This document shows positions 17,543 through 26,568 of a stretch of DNA of 64,000 bases, one piece after another (the stretch's first letter is position 1; every line of letters begins with the position of its first letter). The DNA lies in contig NZ_PRDM01000008.1 of assembly GCF_015182285.1 (NCBI RefSeq), forward strand, positions 58,935 through 122,934. Reading direction: 5' to 3'. The notes under the pieces are model-generated. The model saw nothing but the letters and a program-made list of their open reading frames with translations. It was not told the origin of the DNA and made no database searches. The position numbers were made by a program, and so were the translations under genes. The stretch comes from Flavobacterium hungaricum (GTDB taxonomy: Bacteria > Bacteroidota > Bacteroidia > Flavobacteriales > Flavobacteriaceae).

Positions 17543-18394
17543 ATGAAAAAGTATATATGTACCTCGATAAAATCTATAGCTGCAATGACCGCATTACTAG
17601 CTGTATGCCTTCAGGGTTATAGTCAGGATAAAAAACACGAACTATCGGCAGCTGTTGCGGGGCCGGCTTCCTTTCTAAAATACAGTTCAGGTGCTGGTGA
17701 AGTACCAGGAAACGGGTTTAGCGCAGGAATTCGATATTCGTACTATTTAAGTGAAACTCTAAGTATTGGAATTGGTGTAGAATACCAAACGTACAGTTCC
17801 GATGCAAAATTTGCATTTGTAAACGGTCAGTACGCGGCAACTGATGCTGAAAATGAAAACTTTCTGTTCCGATACAGAGCAACAAACTTTAGAGAAGAAC
17901 AAAAATTAGGCTATGTAAATGTTCCAATTGGAATCCAGTTTGAAACTCCGGGAACTACTCAATTGTATCTTGCTGCAGGCGCCAAAATAGGATTTGCTGC
18001 CAGCGGTACTTATGAAAGTAAAATTCAAAACCTTACAACAAGCGGTTATTATCCACAATACAATGTAGAATTATTATCTCCTGCATTTGCTGGTTTTGGT
18101 TCTTTCAATGATGTAAAAACAGGCAAACAGGATATTACTACCGATGTATCTTATTCGGCTACTTTTGAAACTGGTGTAAAACAAAAAATCGGAGACAGAA
18201 GTTCTTTTTACCTGGGTGTTTATCTGGATTACGGTCTGAATAGCATCTATGATAAAGAAGGAAATAAGAACCTGGTTCAGTACAACCCTGAACTTCCGGT
18301 ACAATTTCAATACAACAGTGTATTAGATTCTCCTTTAGCCAATGACGTCAGATTGGTTTCATATGGTCTTAAGCTGAGGTTCGCAATACGCTAA
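17543..18394 (+). CDS. Outer-membrane beta-barrel protein (PorT/OMP_b-brl type)
   Basis: The 283-residue product has a signal peptide (MKKYICTSIKSIAAMTALLA to about residue 27, ending YSQ) and then alternating amphipathic strands: GFSAGIRYSYYLSETLSIGI, KLGYVNVPIGIQFE, LYLAAGAKIGFAA, SSFYLGVYLDYGLN, and the terminal VSYGLKLRFAIR. This fits the Bacteroidota outer-membrane beta-barrel family (PF13568-like). It is the last gene of the tail-collar/SprB locus, 53 bp after the giant gene and just before a strong terminator. By position it could be an outer-membrane partner or anchor of the giant protein. It is not recognisably SprF/PorP, which is longer and carries a different N-terminus. Confidence 0.82.
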   Translation: MKKYICTSIKSIAAMTALLAVCLQGYSQDKKHELSAAVAGPASFLKYSSGAGEVPGNGFSAGIRYSYYLSETLSIGIGVEYQTYSSDAKFAFVNGQYAATDAENENFLFRYRATNFREEQKLGYVNVPIGIQFETPGTTQLYLAAGAKIGFAASGTYESKIQNLTTSGYYPQYNVELLSPAFAGFGSFNDVKTGKQDITTDVSYSATFETGVKQKIGDRSSFYLGVYLDYGLNSIYDKEGNKNLVQYNPELPVQFQYNSVLDSPLANDVRLVSYGLKLRFAIR

Positions 18395-18443
18395 ACTTAG
18401 AAAATAAAATGCAGCTTTTTTTTCCGTAAGGAGAAAATTTAAA

Positions 18444-18477
18444 AAGTCGATTTCGTGGGGGAAATCGGCTTTTTTTT
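18444..18477 (+). terminator. Intrinsic terminator of the tail-collar/SprB operon
   Basis: An 11-bp stem AAGTCGATTTC / GAAATCGGCTT (one G-T wobble) with a 6-base loop GTGGGG and a run of T on the plus strand, 50 bp after the beta-barrel stop codon. It closes the unit that begins at 6697. Confidence 0.88.
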
Positions 18478-18588
18478 ATGAAGATAAACCAGCTGCGGGA
18501 TAGTTTAATCAATGCTAAAGAGTTGACTTTTATAATTGTATTTTTTAAAAGAGCAATGCGATTTCCTAAGCGGATTGATCATAAGTAT

Positions 18589-18620
18589 AAAAGGCGGTAA
18601 TTTTATAATTACCGCCTTTT
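18589..18620 (-). terminator. Terminator of the 393-residue membrane protein gene
   Basis: Perfect 14-bp stem AAAAGGCGGTAATT / AATTACCGCCTTTT with a 4-base loop, 20 bp beyond the stop codon of the minus-strand gene. It is nearly the same sequence as the terminator of the next gene at 19870-19899. Confidence 0.8.
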
Positions 18621-18640
18621 AAAATTTAGCTGTTCCAATT

Positions 18641-19822
18641 TTATTTGGATATTTCGTACCAAGGAATTTCAAAATTTCCTTTCATAAAATAAACATTTAC
18701 AGGATCATTAATAGTATAGGTTTTGTATTCTTCCTGAGTAACAGAAACTTCATCAGGATTTTTTTGATCTCCCCAAGCGGTGAGTTCTAAATAATAACTC
18801 GTGCTTTTGCCCGTACTGGTTCTTTTGTTTAAAACCTTTGTATGAAAATGTACAGGCTCTGATGTATCAAGAGTACAATTTGTAAAAATTACTACACCAT
18901 AGCTATATTCAGCCATTAAAAACATTAAGAATAATACTGAAAAAACCTCTTTTACTTTAGTAAGTTGAAATTCGGAATTTCCAATCATAAACAAAGCCAT
19001 AAGAACTAGAGCTATAACAGTCATTGGGAGCCAGATATTCGAATAATCAAGTATATTAAAATCGAGCAGCGTTCTGATAAAAAGTGCGGTTGAGGGGAAA
19101 AACAGTCCGGCAAAAATAGACGGATAACTGGAATTCTCACGGCTGTCTATTTGAACTAAGCCTTTGTAATATTTTACTATAATTAAGGCGATTATAGGAA
19201 ATAGGATACACGAGCCCACGACCAACCAATAAGGCTTAGGAAAGAAAAAGGCACAGACTGCGGCAATTCCGCCTATCCAATTGAAGATTCTGACTGTTTT
19301 TGCAGTACGCTGAAGCAATTCTTCTCTTTCTTTTTTTGTCCCTCCAAAATTCGGATTGTTAAGAATGTCTTTTTTCTCATTCTTTTTCTGCTGCACATCA
19401 AGATTAGGATACTCATTTTTAAGCCAATCTTTAATATCGTTGAGGTTGGCCGTCTGCAAAGCAATTTTAATAGTTTTTTGATCCTCTCTTTTAGATTCGA
19501 TTAAAATAAATTTATCATTTATTCTGTAGCCTTTTATATCATGAAGAAGTATTTCTCTTTTAGAGAATGCACCAATACGCGTAATTTTATGAGTATCGAT
19601 GATGAATTTTCCTTTTGCAGTGTCTAAAATTCCGAGAACAAAAACTACTATCATTATAATAGACAGCGGTGCCAGAAAATAGTTATGAACTTCTGTTTGA
19701 ATGTCGTTTTTAAATCCCGGAAGAAACGGCATAAACAATAAAAAGCCAAATAAAGTAATAAGGAGCAGACCGCCGATATAAATTAAGGCCGCCCAAAATT
19801 TTCCCATTTTATATTCTTTCAT
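18641..19822 (-). CDS. Multi-pass membrane protein, unknown function
   Basis: The 393-residue protein begins MKEYKMGKFWAALIYIGGLL. I see two N-terminal TM segments (about 8-32 and 48-66), a soluble segment resembling a bacterial PH-like domain (about 70-135: FIIDTHKITRIGAFSKREIL), a basic linker (KKNEKKDILNN), then TM segments at about 185-200, 205-222, 240-262, 270-285 and 295-315. A C-terminal soluble part follows (about 320-393). No catalytic motif is visible. An internal start at the second Met (MGKFW) is possible. It is flanked by near-identical terminators on both sides, so it is probably monocistronic. Confidence 0.8.
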   Translation of the reverse strand: MKEYKMGKFWAALIYIGGLLLITLFGFLLFMPFLPGFKNDIQTEVHNYFLAPLSIIMIVVFVLGILDTAKGKFIIDTHKITRIGAFSKREILLHDIKGYRINDKFILIESKREDQKTIKIALQTANLNDIKDWLKNEYPNLDVQQKKNEKKDILNNPNFGGTKKEREELLQRTAKTVRIFNWIGGIAAVCAFFFPKPYWLVVGSCILFPIIALIIVKYYKGLVQIDSRENSSYPSIFAGLFFPSTALFIRTLLDFNILDYSNIWLPMTVIALVLMALFMIGNSEFQLTKVKEVFSVLFLMFLMAEYSYGVVIFTNCTLDTSEPVHFHTKVLNKRTSTGKSTSYYLELTAWGDQKNPDEVSVTQEEYKTYTINDPVNVYFMKGNFEIPWYEISK

Positions 19823-19869
19823 TTTTAGAATGTTTTATAAACGTAATTAGATAATTTTTCAACAACAAA

Positions 19870-19899
19870 AAAGGCGGTAATTTTACAACTGCCGCCTTT
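19870..19899 (-). terminator. Terminator of the MscS-type gene
   Basis: Stem AAAGGCGG / CCGCCTTT extended by imperfect pairs, loop of about 12 bases, lying 10 bp after the minus-strand stop codon. The left half AAGGCGGTAATTTTA is identical to that of the terminator at 18589-18620, so one is probably a copy of the other. Confidence 0.75.
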
Positions 19900-19909
19900 A
19901 AAATTAACT

Positions 19910-22264
19910 TTAGCTGGAGAACGTCAAACCTTTCTCTTTAAAGCTGCTGTAAAGTTCCTGACGAGCACTGCTGATCGTTTCTTCGGTACGATAAATACTG
20001 CACCAGAATTTGATCAATAGTTTGTATTTTCCATCAGAAATAGCACTGTAATAGATCTGAGAAGTTTTAGAATTATTAACCAGCGGCAGCTTCAATAATG
20101 TTTCGTTTACAATTGCATTAATTTCTTCTGGAATGGTTTCGCCGTTAATTTCAAAAGTAATTTCTACCAATTTAAAATTATCAGTATACGTCCAGTTAGT
20201 AATGTTTTGAGACAATAAATTACCATTCGGAATAATAATTTCGGCACCATTTGGCGCATTGATTTTGGTCGTACGAAGCCCCATCGATTTGACACGGCCA
20301 GATTCTGAACTTATTTCTACCACATCGCCAATCTGAATCGGTTTGTCAAAAATTAAAATAATACCCGAAACAAAATTATTAACCACATTTTGAAGACCAA
20401 GACCAACACCGACTCCTAATGCTCCCAAAAGAATACTCAGTTTGTCTAACGGCATTCCAGAGGCTGCAACCGCCAGCAGATACCCCGCTATTAAAACAAC
20501 TAATCGTGTGATCAATAATTTAGAATGCTGTCTCTTATTGATGTTTTCTTCGTTTTCATCGTCAATTTCACCAAAGAAATAAGCAACATAATTTTGCAGT
20601 AAATGCGCCATCCAGATAATGATGAAGAATAAAACGATATTACCCAGCGTAAAAGTAATACTTCCGATGGTGTTGGGATGGCTCAGCAATTTTTGAATTG
20701 CAGCACGCAGCGATTCCCAAATATTCAAATTAGAAGCAATCACAATCAGCCACATATAACTGATCACGATGATAAAAGGTTTTTTTAATGTATCGGATAA
20801 ACTTTCGTAATCAAACATTTTTTCGATACCTCTTTTTACTCGTGTTGTGTAGATCTGCAACAGAATAATTTCTAAAAAAATCTTTAATAAGACACTTAAA
20901 GCTACAATTTGAGTAAGCGAAATAAAAGCGGTAAGGCTCAGCATGTTTGAAAGTGAAACTCTTCCAAATAAATTATAAAGAATCGACAAGCCGTTTAATC
21001 CGATGAAAAGGATGCTTGCCCATTTAAAAAATCGTTTAATGTAAAGCTGTTCTTCTAAAGTTTTAATTTGCACCAATCCGTAGCGAATACCAAGCACATT
21101 GATGGCAATAAAGGCACAACGCTGTAACAAACCAATTGTAATAAATAAGTCTAAGAAACAAAGTGCAAAGAACAAAGCTAGAAGCATAAGCCAATTGCGC
21201 ATCGCAACGCCTGACCATTGATTTTTAAACAAAACCGTTAAGGCTCCCAATAATGCCAGCTGCAGTAATTCTAAAAATAGGGCAGGTGCATACAAATTGG
21301 TGACTACTGCAATATTTAAGGCAATAACCACAATAGGAATTAAAACGCCTCTATTAAGATATTTAAAATTGAATTGGGACAGATTTTTACTGTGTCCGTT
21401 TTCTTTTAAATATTTGATGTTTCGTGAAATGTACCAAAACAAAATTCCCATAAAAAAGCACAGCGTAATCAAACCGCCGGCTTTATAACCTAAATAATAA
21501 GCAGCAACATTTTCTTCTATAATAATTTTTGCCTTGATATTGTGGGCTATTTTTTTCTTCACGGCCGAATCGCTGGTCTGCCAAAGCGACGGATATTCTT
21601 TATTGAAAATACTAATTCCAGATTTTTCTAATTTGCCTTCAACCGTAACCAACGCATTCGAAACCGAAATTTTGCGTTGTACAGTCAATCTTTTTTTGTT
21701 GTTTAAAACCGATTGATTTTTGGTCATTAAACTATCAGTTGCAATATATCTCTTTTTAAGATCGGCAAATTCTTTTTTAAATTGTTTACGGCGTATGGTG
21801 TCTCGTAACAAAGTAATTAAAGTTTTGTCTTTGCGAAGGTCAATAACTCTTTTTTTGATTTCTTCGAGATGGCCATTTCGTTCATTAATGGCTTTGTTCT
21901 GCTCATCCAGCTCCTGCTGAATTTCCTGCAGCACTAAGCGGTACATCTGCTGATTACGAACATTTGGATTGGCGCCTTTTAAACTTGACAAAATAAGCTC
22001 AAGTTTGCTTTCGGTGCGTTTCATTTCTCCAAAAAGATGAAAAGTACTGCCCTCAAAATCGGTGTCGTTATAAGCCGACTCCAGGACTTCGCCGGCTTTC
22101 TCAATTGCCATCAAATAGTCGCTGTCTGTAGCGGTAGTGTCGTTGAATAATCTTCCTGAACTTTCCTTTTTCGGAACTGCTTTTGTCTGAGCAAAGCCTT
22201 GCTGAACTAAGAAAAGGGATAAAAAGAGCGTAATAAAATAAAGATGTTTTCTAATCATGGTCAT
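19910..22264 (-). CDS. Large mechanosensitive ion channel, MscS/MscK family
   Basis: Osmotic-release channel of the MscS superfamily with a long N-terminal extension, as in MscK/YbdG-type proteins. I prefer the start at 22264 (MTMIRKHLYFITLFLSLFLV, 784 residues) or 22258, because a clean signal peptide ending at FAQ follows; a longer frame from 22348 adds 28 non-signal residues. Residues about 30-245 are periplasmic and coiled-coil rich (QQELDEQNKAINERNGHLEE). About ten TM segments follow, then the MscS core: SILLGALGVGVGLGLQNVVN (pore helix TM3) and NFVSGIILIFDKPIQIGDVV leading into the beta domain with VEISSESGRVKSMGLRTT. The C-terminus is the soluble alpha/beta domain. It ends next to its own terminator. 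Confidence 0.92.
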   Translation of the reverse strand: MTMIRKHLYFITLFLSLFLVQQGFAQTKAVPKKESSGRLFNDTTATDSDYLMAIEKAGEVLESAYNDTDFEGSTFHLFGEMKRTESKLELILSSLKGANPNVRNQQMYRLVLQEIQQELDEQNKAINERNGHLEEIKKRVIDLRKDKTLITLLRDTIRRKQFKKEFADLKKRYIATDSLMTKNQSVLNNKKRLTVQRKISVSNALVTVEGKLEKSGISIFNKEYPSLWQTSDSAVKKKIAHNIKAKIIIEENVAAYYLGYKAGGLITLCFFMGILFWYISRNIKYLKENGHSKNLSQFNFKYLNRGVLIPIVVIALNIAVVTNLYAPALFLELLQLALLGALTVLFKNQWSGVAMRNWLMLLALFFALCFLDLFITIGLLQRCAFIAINVLGIRYGLVQIKTLEEQLYIKRFFKWASILFIGLNGLSILYNLFGRVSLSNMLSLTAFISLTQIVALSVLLKIFLEIILLQIYTTRVKRGIEKMFDYESLSDTLKKPFIIVISYMWLIVIASNLNIWESLRAAIQKLLSHPNTIGSITFTLGNIVLFFIIIWMAHLLQNYVAYFFGEIDDENEENINKRQHSKLLITRLVVLIAGYLLAVAASGMPLDKLSILLGALGVGVGLGLQNVVNNFVSGIILIFDKPIQIGDVVEISSESGRVKSMGLRTTKINAPNGAEIIIPNGNLLSQNITNWTYTDNFKLVEITFEINGETIPEEINAIVNETLLKLPLVNNSKTSQIYYSAISDGKYKLLIKFWCSIYRTEETISSARQELYSSFKEKGLTFSS

Positions 22265-22681
22265 AATGTATAGGGCGTATTTAGGGAGTTCAAATTTAAT
22301 TTTTTTTACAAAACTTTGGGGTAATAAAAAATAAATTAAACGAGGCATACTGAATTTGTCCGTAAAGGCTCAAAGATGCAAAGGTTCAAAGCGACCAAGG
22401 TTTTCCGTAGAGGCGAACCGCAGTGCGTCTAACATTGGATTTACAGTAAAGTATTTGGTAAAAATAATGTAACGCAGAGAAAAGAGGTTTTCATAGAGTT
22501 CAAATAACTTGCTCACTCTGCGAAATTTTCAGTGTACTCTTCGTTAGAAAAATAAAACCTCGGGTAAACTTTCTCAATTTTACTCTGTTTTCTTTTTTTG
22601 TTTTACATTTTACGTTAAGTTTGAACAAATTAGAAACCAAATAGCATTCTCAAACAAATAGGCAGTACTGCAATTGTATTT
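22265..22681. other. Intergenic region between divergent mscS-like and hxlR genes
   Basis: About 415 bp with no gene visible. Bases 22360-22430 resemble a decayed copy of the GCAAAG/CGCAAAG-type repeat seen at 37.1 and 41.1 kb (TAAAGGCTCAAAGATGCAAA). Promoters for both divergent genes must lie here; the plus-strand one is annotated separately. Confidence 0.5.
22598..22623 (+). promoter_or_regulatory. Candidate promoter of the hxlR gene
   Basis: TAAGTTTG at 22616-22623 is an exact match to the Bacteroidota -7 box TAnnTTTG, and TTG at 22598-22600 lies 15 bp upstream, slightly closer than the usual spacing. It would give a leader of about 50 bases before the ATG at 22682. Confidence 0.45.
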
Positions 22682-22975
22682 ATGGAAGAAAAAGAAACCT
22701 GTCCGGCACAAAGACTTTTAAAAATATTATCGGGGAAATGGAAAGCGGCAATTTTTCGTTTGGCTGTTGAGTCGCCTTTACGATTTAATAGTTTGCTGCG
22801 GCAGATTCCGGGTTCCAACAAGCAGTCTTTGTCTGTTGCTTTGAGAGAGTTGGAAGAAGAGGGACTTTTAGAAAAAACAACTGTAAAGCTAAAACCGCTC
22901 CATATTGAATATCATTTGACCGAAAAAGGAAAAACGGTGATTCCGATTTTTCAGCAGTTAGAAGGATTGTCTTAG
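22682..22975 (+). CDS. HxlR-family winged-helix transcriptional regulator
   Basis: Small DNA-binding regulator of 97 residues, near the usual 100-120. The HxlR/MarR-like core is clear: CPAQRLLKILSGKWKAAIFR near the N-terminus with the conserved Cys at position 6, the recognition region RFNSLLRQIPGSNKQSLSVA, and the wing HIEYHLTEKGKTVIPIFQQL. Many family members sense electrophiles or redox state through the N-terminal Cys. The target is not obvious: neighbours are the divergent MscS-like gene and a DUF4870 protein, neither a usual partner. It stands alone with its own probable promoter. Confidence 0.9.
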   Translation: MEEKETCPAQRLLKILSGKWKAAIFRLAVESPLRFNSLLRQIPGSNKQSLSVALRELEEEGLLEKTTVKLKPLHIEYHLTEKGKTVIPIFQQLEGLS

Positions 22976-23099
22976 CTTATACAAAAAAAGGAAAAATTCC
23001 TAAGTACTATTCTGTATTCTGACCCAAAATACAGAGGTTCTTTAAGAATCATCCTAATTCAAAAAATAAAAACGGCAGTTAAAAAAGAGTCAATTCAAA

Positions 23100-23429
23100 T
23101 TAGTTTATAAAACCAAATTGATTTTCAAAAATTTTTCCAATAACCGGGATTGGCTTTTTTTGTTCGTTGGCAGCATTTATAATTCCAAAAATCCATAGAA
23201 TAAAAAGAATGTATCCAATGTAGCTTAAAAAATACAAAGACGGTACTGCAGCCACCACTACAGAAAGTGCAATGTTTAGGATTAAGGAAACTATAAAAAT
23301 TCCGAATCCTTGTTTTAAATGATAGTTGACCAAATCACTTTTTGGTGTTAAATCTTTACTTTTAACAAAAGCTATAACCCAACCAATAATAGTTATATAG
23401 CTCAAGATAGAAAGGGTTTTGTTGTTCAT
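23100..23429 (-). CDS. DUF4870-type small membrane protein
   Basis: A 109-residue protein with three TM segments (about residues 5-22, 43-63, 70-92) and the DUF4870 pattern: N-terminal LSYITIIGWVIAFVKSK, the NYHLKQGFGIFIVSLIL helix, and a C-terminal WIFGIINAANEQKKPIPVIG amphipathic end. The family is widespread and uncharacterised. The gene stands alone, convergent with hxlR on the left. No regulation can be read from the sequence. Confidence 0.85.
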   Translation of the reverse strand: MNNKTLSILSYITIIGWVIAFVKSKDLTPKSDLVNYHLKQGFGIFIVSLILNIALSVVVAAVPSLYFLSYIGYILFILWIFGIINAANEQKKPIPVIGKIFENQFGFIN

Positions 23430-23562
23430 CGTTTACGTTATTTATTGAGGCAAAAATAGAGGTACAGAACAAGATTCTCAAGAGCCGCTTTGTCTTCGGT
23501 AGTTTTAGATTGGTATTGGTATTATTTAAATCGGTATAGGGTGAAATAATCTTGGTAAAAAG

Positions 23563-24303
23563 TTAATTTTCGTCTTTCATCAGTTTAAAAAACTGCTCTT
23601 TTTTTCCTCTCGAAATCGGCACTACAGACTTATCATTCATATGCACCATTCCTTCTCGGGAATAACTCACAATCGCATTAATATTGATTAAATGCGATTG
23701 ATGAATCCTGAAAAACAAAGGAGGTTCTAATAAATCTTCATAATTTTTAAGAGGTTTAGAAACCATTATTTTTCGTCCGTCTGTTAAAAAGAAAGTTGTA
23801 TAGGATCCCGATGTTTCGCATCTGATAATCTGCTCCAGTTTTACCACATACATCGCTTCCTGCGTTGGCAGGATGATTCGGTCTGGAGTTTTAGAAAGAT
23901 TGTGCTGCAATTCTGTTAACTGCTGTTTTTGAAGCACTCGCTGCTGCTGCACCTCAATTCGTTCAATAGCTGTTTTTAGTTCTTCAGGATCAATAGGTTT
24001 CAAAAGATAATCGACCGCGCTGTACTTAAAAGCATTTATAGCATGCTGTTCGTAAGCCGTGGTAAAAATGAGATGAAAAGAGTTAAACGAAATTTGTTGC
24101 AATACATCAAAACCAGTTCCATTTTGGAGCATGATATCCATAAAAACCAAATCAGGTTTTAAACGGTCAATCAGTTTTACAGCTTCGTCTACACTTTCTG
24201 CGTAAGCGATAATCTGGATCGTATCGGGAGCTGCCATTTCGAGCATAATAGACAATGCTTCACTAATGCGCTTTTCGTCTTCTACAATTATAGTTTTGTA
24301 CAT
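23563..24303 (-). CDS. LytTR-family response regulator
   Basis: Two-component response regulator of 247 residues. I place the start at 24303 (MYKTIIVEDEKRISEALSIM), 2 bp after the kinase stop; a longer frame adds 12 unlikely residues. The receiver domain (1-120) has the acidic pair in VEDEKR, the phospho-acceptor Asp in LVFMDIMLQNGTGFDVL and the conserved Lys in DYLLKPIDPEEL. A LytTR DNA-binding domain follows (about 140-245: VKLEQIIRCETSGSYTTFFL, FFRIHQSHLINI). LytTR regulators bind paired direct repeats; the target is not evident. It is cotranscribed with the LytS-type kinase. Confidence 0.94.
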   Translation of the reverse strand: MYKTIIVEDEKRISEALSIMLEMAAPDTIQIIAYAESVDEAVKLIDRLKPDLVFMDIMLQNGTGFDVLQQISFNSFHLIFTTAYEQHAINAFKYSAVDYLLKPIDPEELKTAIERIEVQQQRVLQKQQLTELQHNLSKTPDRIILPTQEAMYVVKLEQIIRCETSGSYTTFFLTDGRKIMVSKPLKNYEDLLEPPLFFRIHQSHLININAIVSYSREGMVHMNDKSVVPISRGKKEQFFKLMKDEN

Positions 24304-24305
24304 TT

Positions 24306-26321
24306 TTATAAAATTGGAATAGTAATAATAACCAAACATCCAGAGCTGTCCGTTTCAGGATCACGTTCTAAAACCTGAAAACCAGCAAACGGATAATCTT
24401 TCTTCATTTTAGAAAGCCTTTCGTCTGTGATAGTGGCAGACAAAGAATGATGATTGTCGTTTATTTTTAGTTTTCTAGAAGCCGTTAATCCAATTCCGTT
24501 GTCTTTTATGGTACAGATTAGATTTTCTTCATCATTTTGCTTAAAATATATTTCTAATAAGCCTTTCGAATCTTTTTCGCGCGGTTTTAATCCATGCTCA
24601 ACGGCATTTTCAATAAAAGGCTGAATCAGCAGGGGGGGAATAAGCAGGTCGGTTTCTACCGCCGCGTCACATTCAATAGTATAATCAAAACTATTGTTGA
24701 GGCGCAGCTGCTGCAGTTCGATATAATTGGTCAAAGTACCAATTTCTTCTTCCAGCGAGATCGTTTCTTTGCGCGACTGCTCGAGAACCTGACGGGTGAG
24801 TTTTGCAAATTTAGTAAGATACGAAACCGCAGGAATGGTGTCTTTTTGTAAAATCATGCTTTGGATATTCCCTAAAGCATTAAAAATAAAATGCGGATCC
24901 ATCTGCGAGCGCAGCAATCGTCTTTCTATAGAGAGTCTTGCCGCAAGATTTTCGAGTGTTTCTTTCTCCATTAACTGCACTTTCAATTCGCTGTTAGCCT
25001 GTTCCTGTTTCAGAATTTCTTCTCGATTGAGATAGTATCTTTGTCTGTAATAATACGATCTGAACATGAAAATCAAACCAATTAAAAGTACTCCTGCGAT
25101 CCCGTAGCCCAAAAGTTTATTTTTTTGCTGCAATTCATTTTCTAATTCTAATTGCTGGATGCGTTCCATTTTTTTGGAAGATTCGTATCTCGCATCGGCA
25201 TTCTGAAGTACTTTTTGAGTGTTCTCGTTATACTTTAATTGATTGTACTTAGTGTACAAAGTATCATAATGATAATAAGCTTCAAAATCTTTTCTTTTTA
25301 CTGAAACATCCTTTAAGCAATTGTAAAAAACAGCCAGCAGATAATTGTCTGTATACGGAAGACTCTGCTGGTATTTGATTCCTTCTATAAACAGCAGTTC
25401 GGCCTTTGCATAATCTCCTTTTTCGGTATAATAATAGCCCTGCAGTCCTATAGCACTTCTGTAAATAATCTTGATATTGTATTTTTTGGCAATGACCGTT
25501 GCTTTCTGTAGATTTTCTAAAAATGCAGTTTCATCCATTGGTTTTGGACCTTTAGAATACAGATCTGCCAGATTTATGTAAGCAATTCCGATGTTACTTT
25601 TACTGATGATTCTATGGGCATTTTGCTCCGCGAGAAGCACCGTTTCTTTAAAAAAATCTACTGCAGGCTGCCATTCTTCATTGAATCCCGAATCAAGTTT
25701 ATCGGTCAGATAACTGCCAAAAGCGAGCCTCGCGTACAGCTGGCTTTCGGGATCTTTCGCTTTTTCAGCATGATGCAAAGCTTCCTGCGCATATTTTTTG
25801 ACTTTTTCTGGTGAAGCCGGCGAAAATAAATACGATATGTCCGAAGCTATTTTGGCACATTGGCCGTGTGCTTTTATTTTAGAAAAAAGCTCGTACGCTT
25901 TTAAAAGGTTTTCTATTGCCTGAGGTTTGTCTTCAATATAAGACTTTAAAGCTCCCATCGAATAAAAAGCGAATGCCTTTGCTCGTATTTTATTGGTTTT
26001 GCTGGCTAATACAAAAGAAGAATCTGCGTATTGCGAGAAAGCTTTGAGATGAAGTAAACGCCGCTGTGTTAAAGCTAAATAGGAATAACAGATGATTTGA
26101 TCCTCGATATTGTTTTTTTTCTTGGCGAGTTCTAATGCCTGAAGCTGGATTTTTTTACTTGAAGAAGAATCAGAAAAACGCTTTTCGTAACCGTATGCCG
26201 CAATTTTTTCTATTGAAGAAATTTCCTGTGCATTGCTATTCGAAACGAATAAAACCATGAAGTAAAACAACCATTTTGCTTTTTTGATTTGTACTGGATT
26301 TATGAATTTTTTGGACTGCAT
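24306..26321 (-). CDS. LytS-type sensor histidine kinase with TPR sensor region
   Basis: Sensor kinase of 671 residues. A signal-like hydrophobic segment (KAKWLFYFMVLFVSNSNAQ, about 14-32) is followed by a long helical TPR-like periplasmic region (about 35-380), a coiled coil (KKMERIQQLELENELQQKNK), one TM (LLGYGIAGVLLIGLIFMF, about 405-425), a second coiled coil and a PF06580-type kinase domain. The phospho-acceptor is His in SQMDPHFIFNALGNIQSMI. The ATPase N-box is LIQPFIENAVEHGLKPREKD and the G-box is IKDNGIGLTASRK. This architecture (TPR, TM, His_kinase) paired with LytTR is very common in Bacteroidota. The stimulus is unknown. Confidence 0.94.
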   Translation of the reverse strand: MQSKKFINPVQIKKAKWLFYFMVLFVSNSNAQEISSIEKIAAYGYEKRFSDSSSSKKIQLQALELAKKKNNIEDQIICYSYLALTQRRLLHLKAFSQYADSSFVLASKTNKIRAKAFAFYSMGALKSYIEDKPQAIENLLKAYELFSKIKAHGQCAKIASDISYLFSPASPEKVKKYAQEALHHAEKAKDPESQLYARLAFGSYLTDKLDSGFNEEWQPAVDFFKETVLLAEQNAHRIISKSNIGIAYINLADLYSKGPKPMDETAFLENLQKATVIAKKYNIKIIYRSAIGLQGYYYTEKGDYAKAELLFIEGIKYQQSLPYTDNYLLAVFYNCLKDVSVKRKDFEAYYHYDTLYTKYNQLKYNENTQKVLQNADARYESSKKMERIQQLELENELQQKNKLLGYGIAGVLLIGLIFMFRSYYYRQRYYLNREEILKQEQANSELKVQLMEKETLENLAARLSIERRLLRSQMDPHFIFNALGNIQSMILQKDTIPAVSYLTKFAKLTRQVLEQSRKETISLEEEIGTLTNYIELQQLRLNNSFDYTIECDAAVETDLLIPPLLIQPFIENAVEHGLKPREKDSKGLLEIYFKQNDEENLICTIKDNGIGLTASRKLKINDNHHSLSATITDERLSKMKKDYPFAGFQVLERDPETDSSGCLVIITIPIL

Positions 26322-26568
26322 GTATAGTGGTTAGTGCTGCCAAAGTACAAATTGCAAACAGATCAACCAAAAAATAAAGAGCACTTTTTTGGTGTAAATA
26401 CCTGTGTTTGTTAAGGTTTTAGAAGTGCCGTGACTGCCCCTGAATCTCAATAATCAGGCAGGATTACCAAATAAAAACTTAAAGCATCCATTTGCCAATT
26501 CTGAATTGGTACAAGAAGATCTTCGCAGTAATCTTGCTGCTATAAATTAATTTTTAAAATACTAAATT

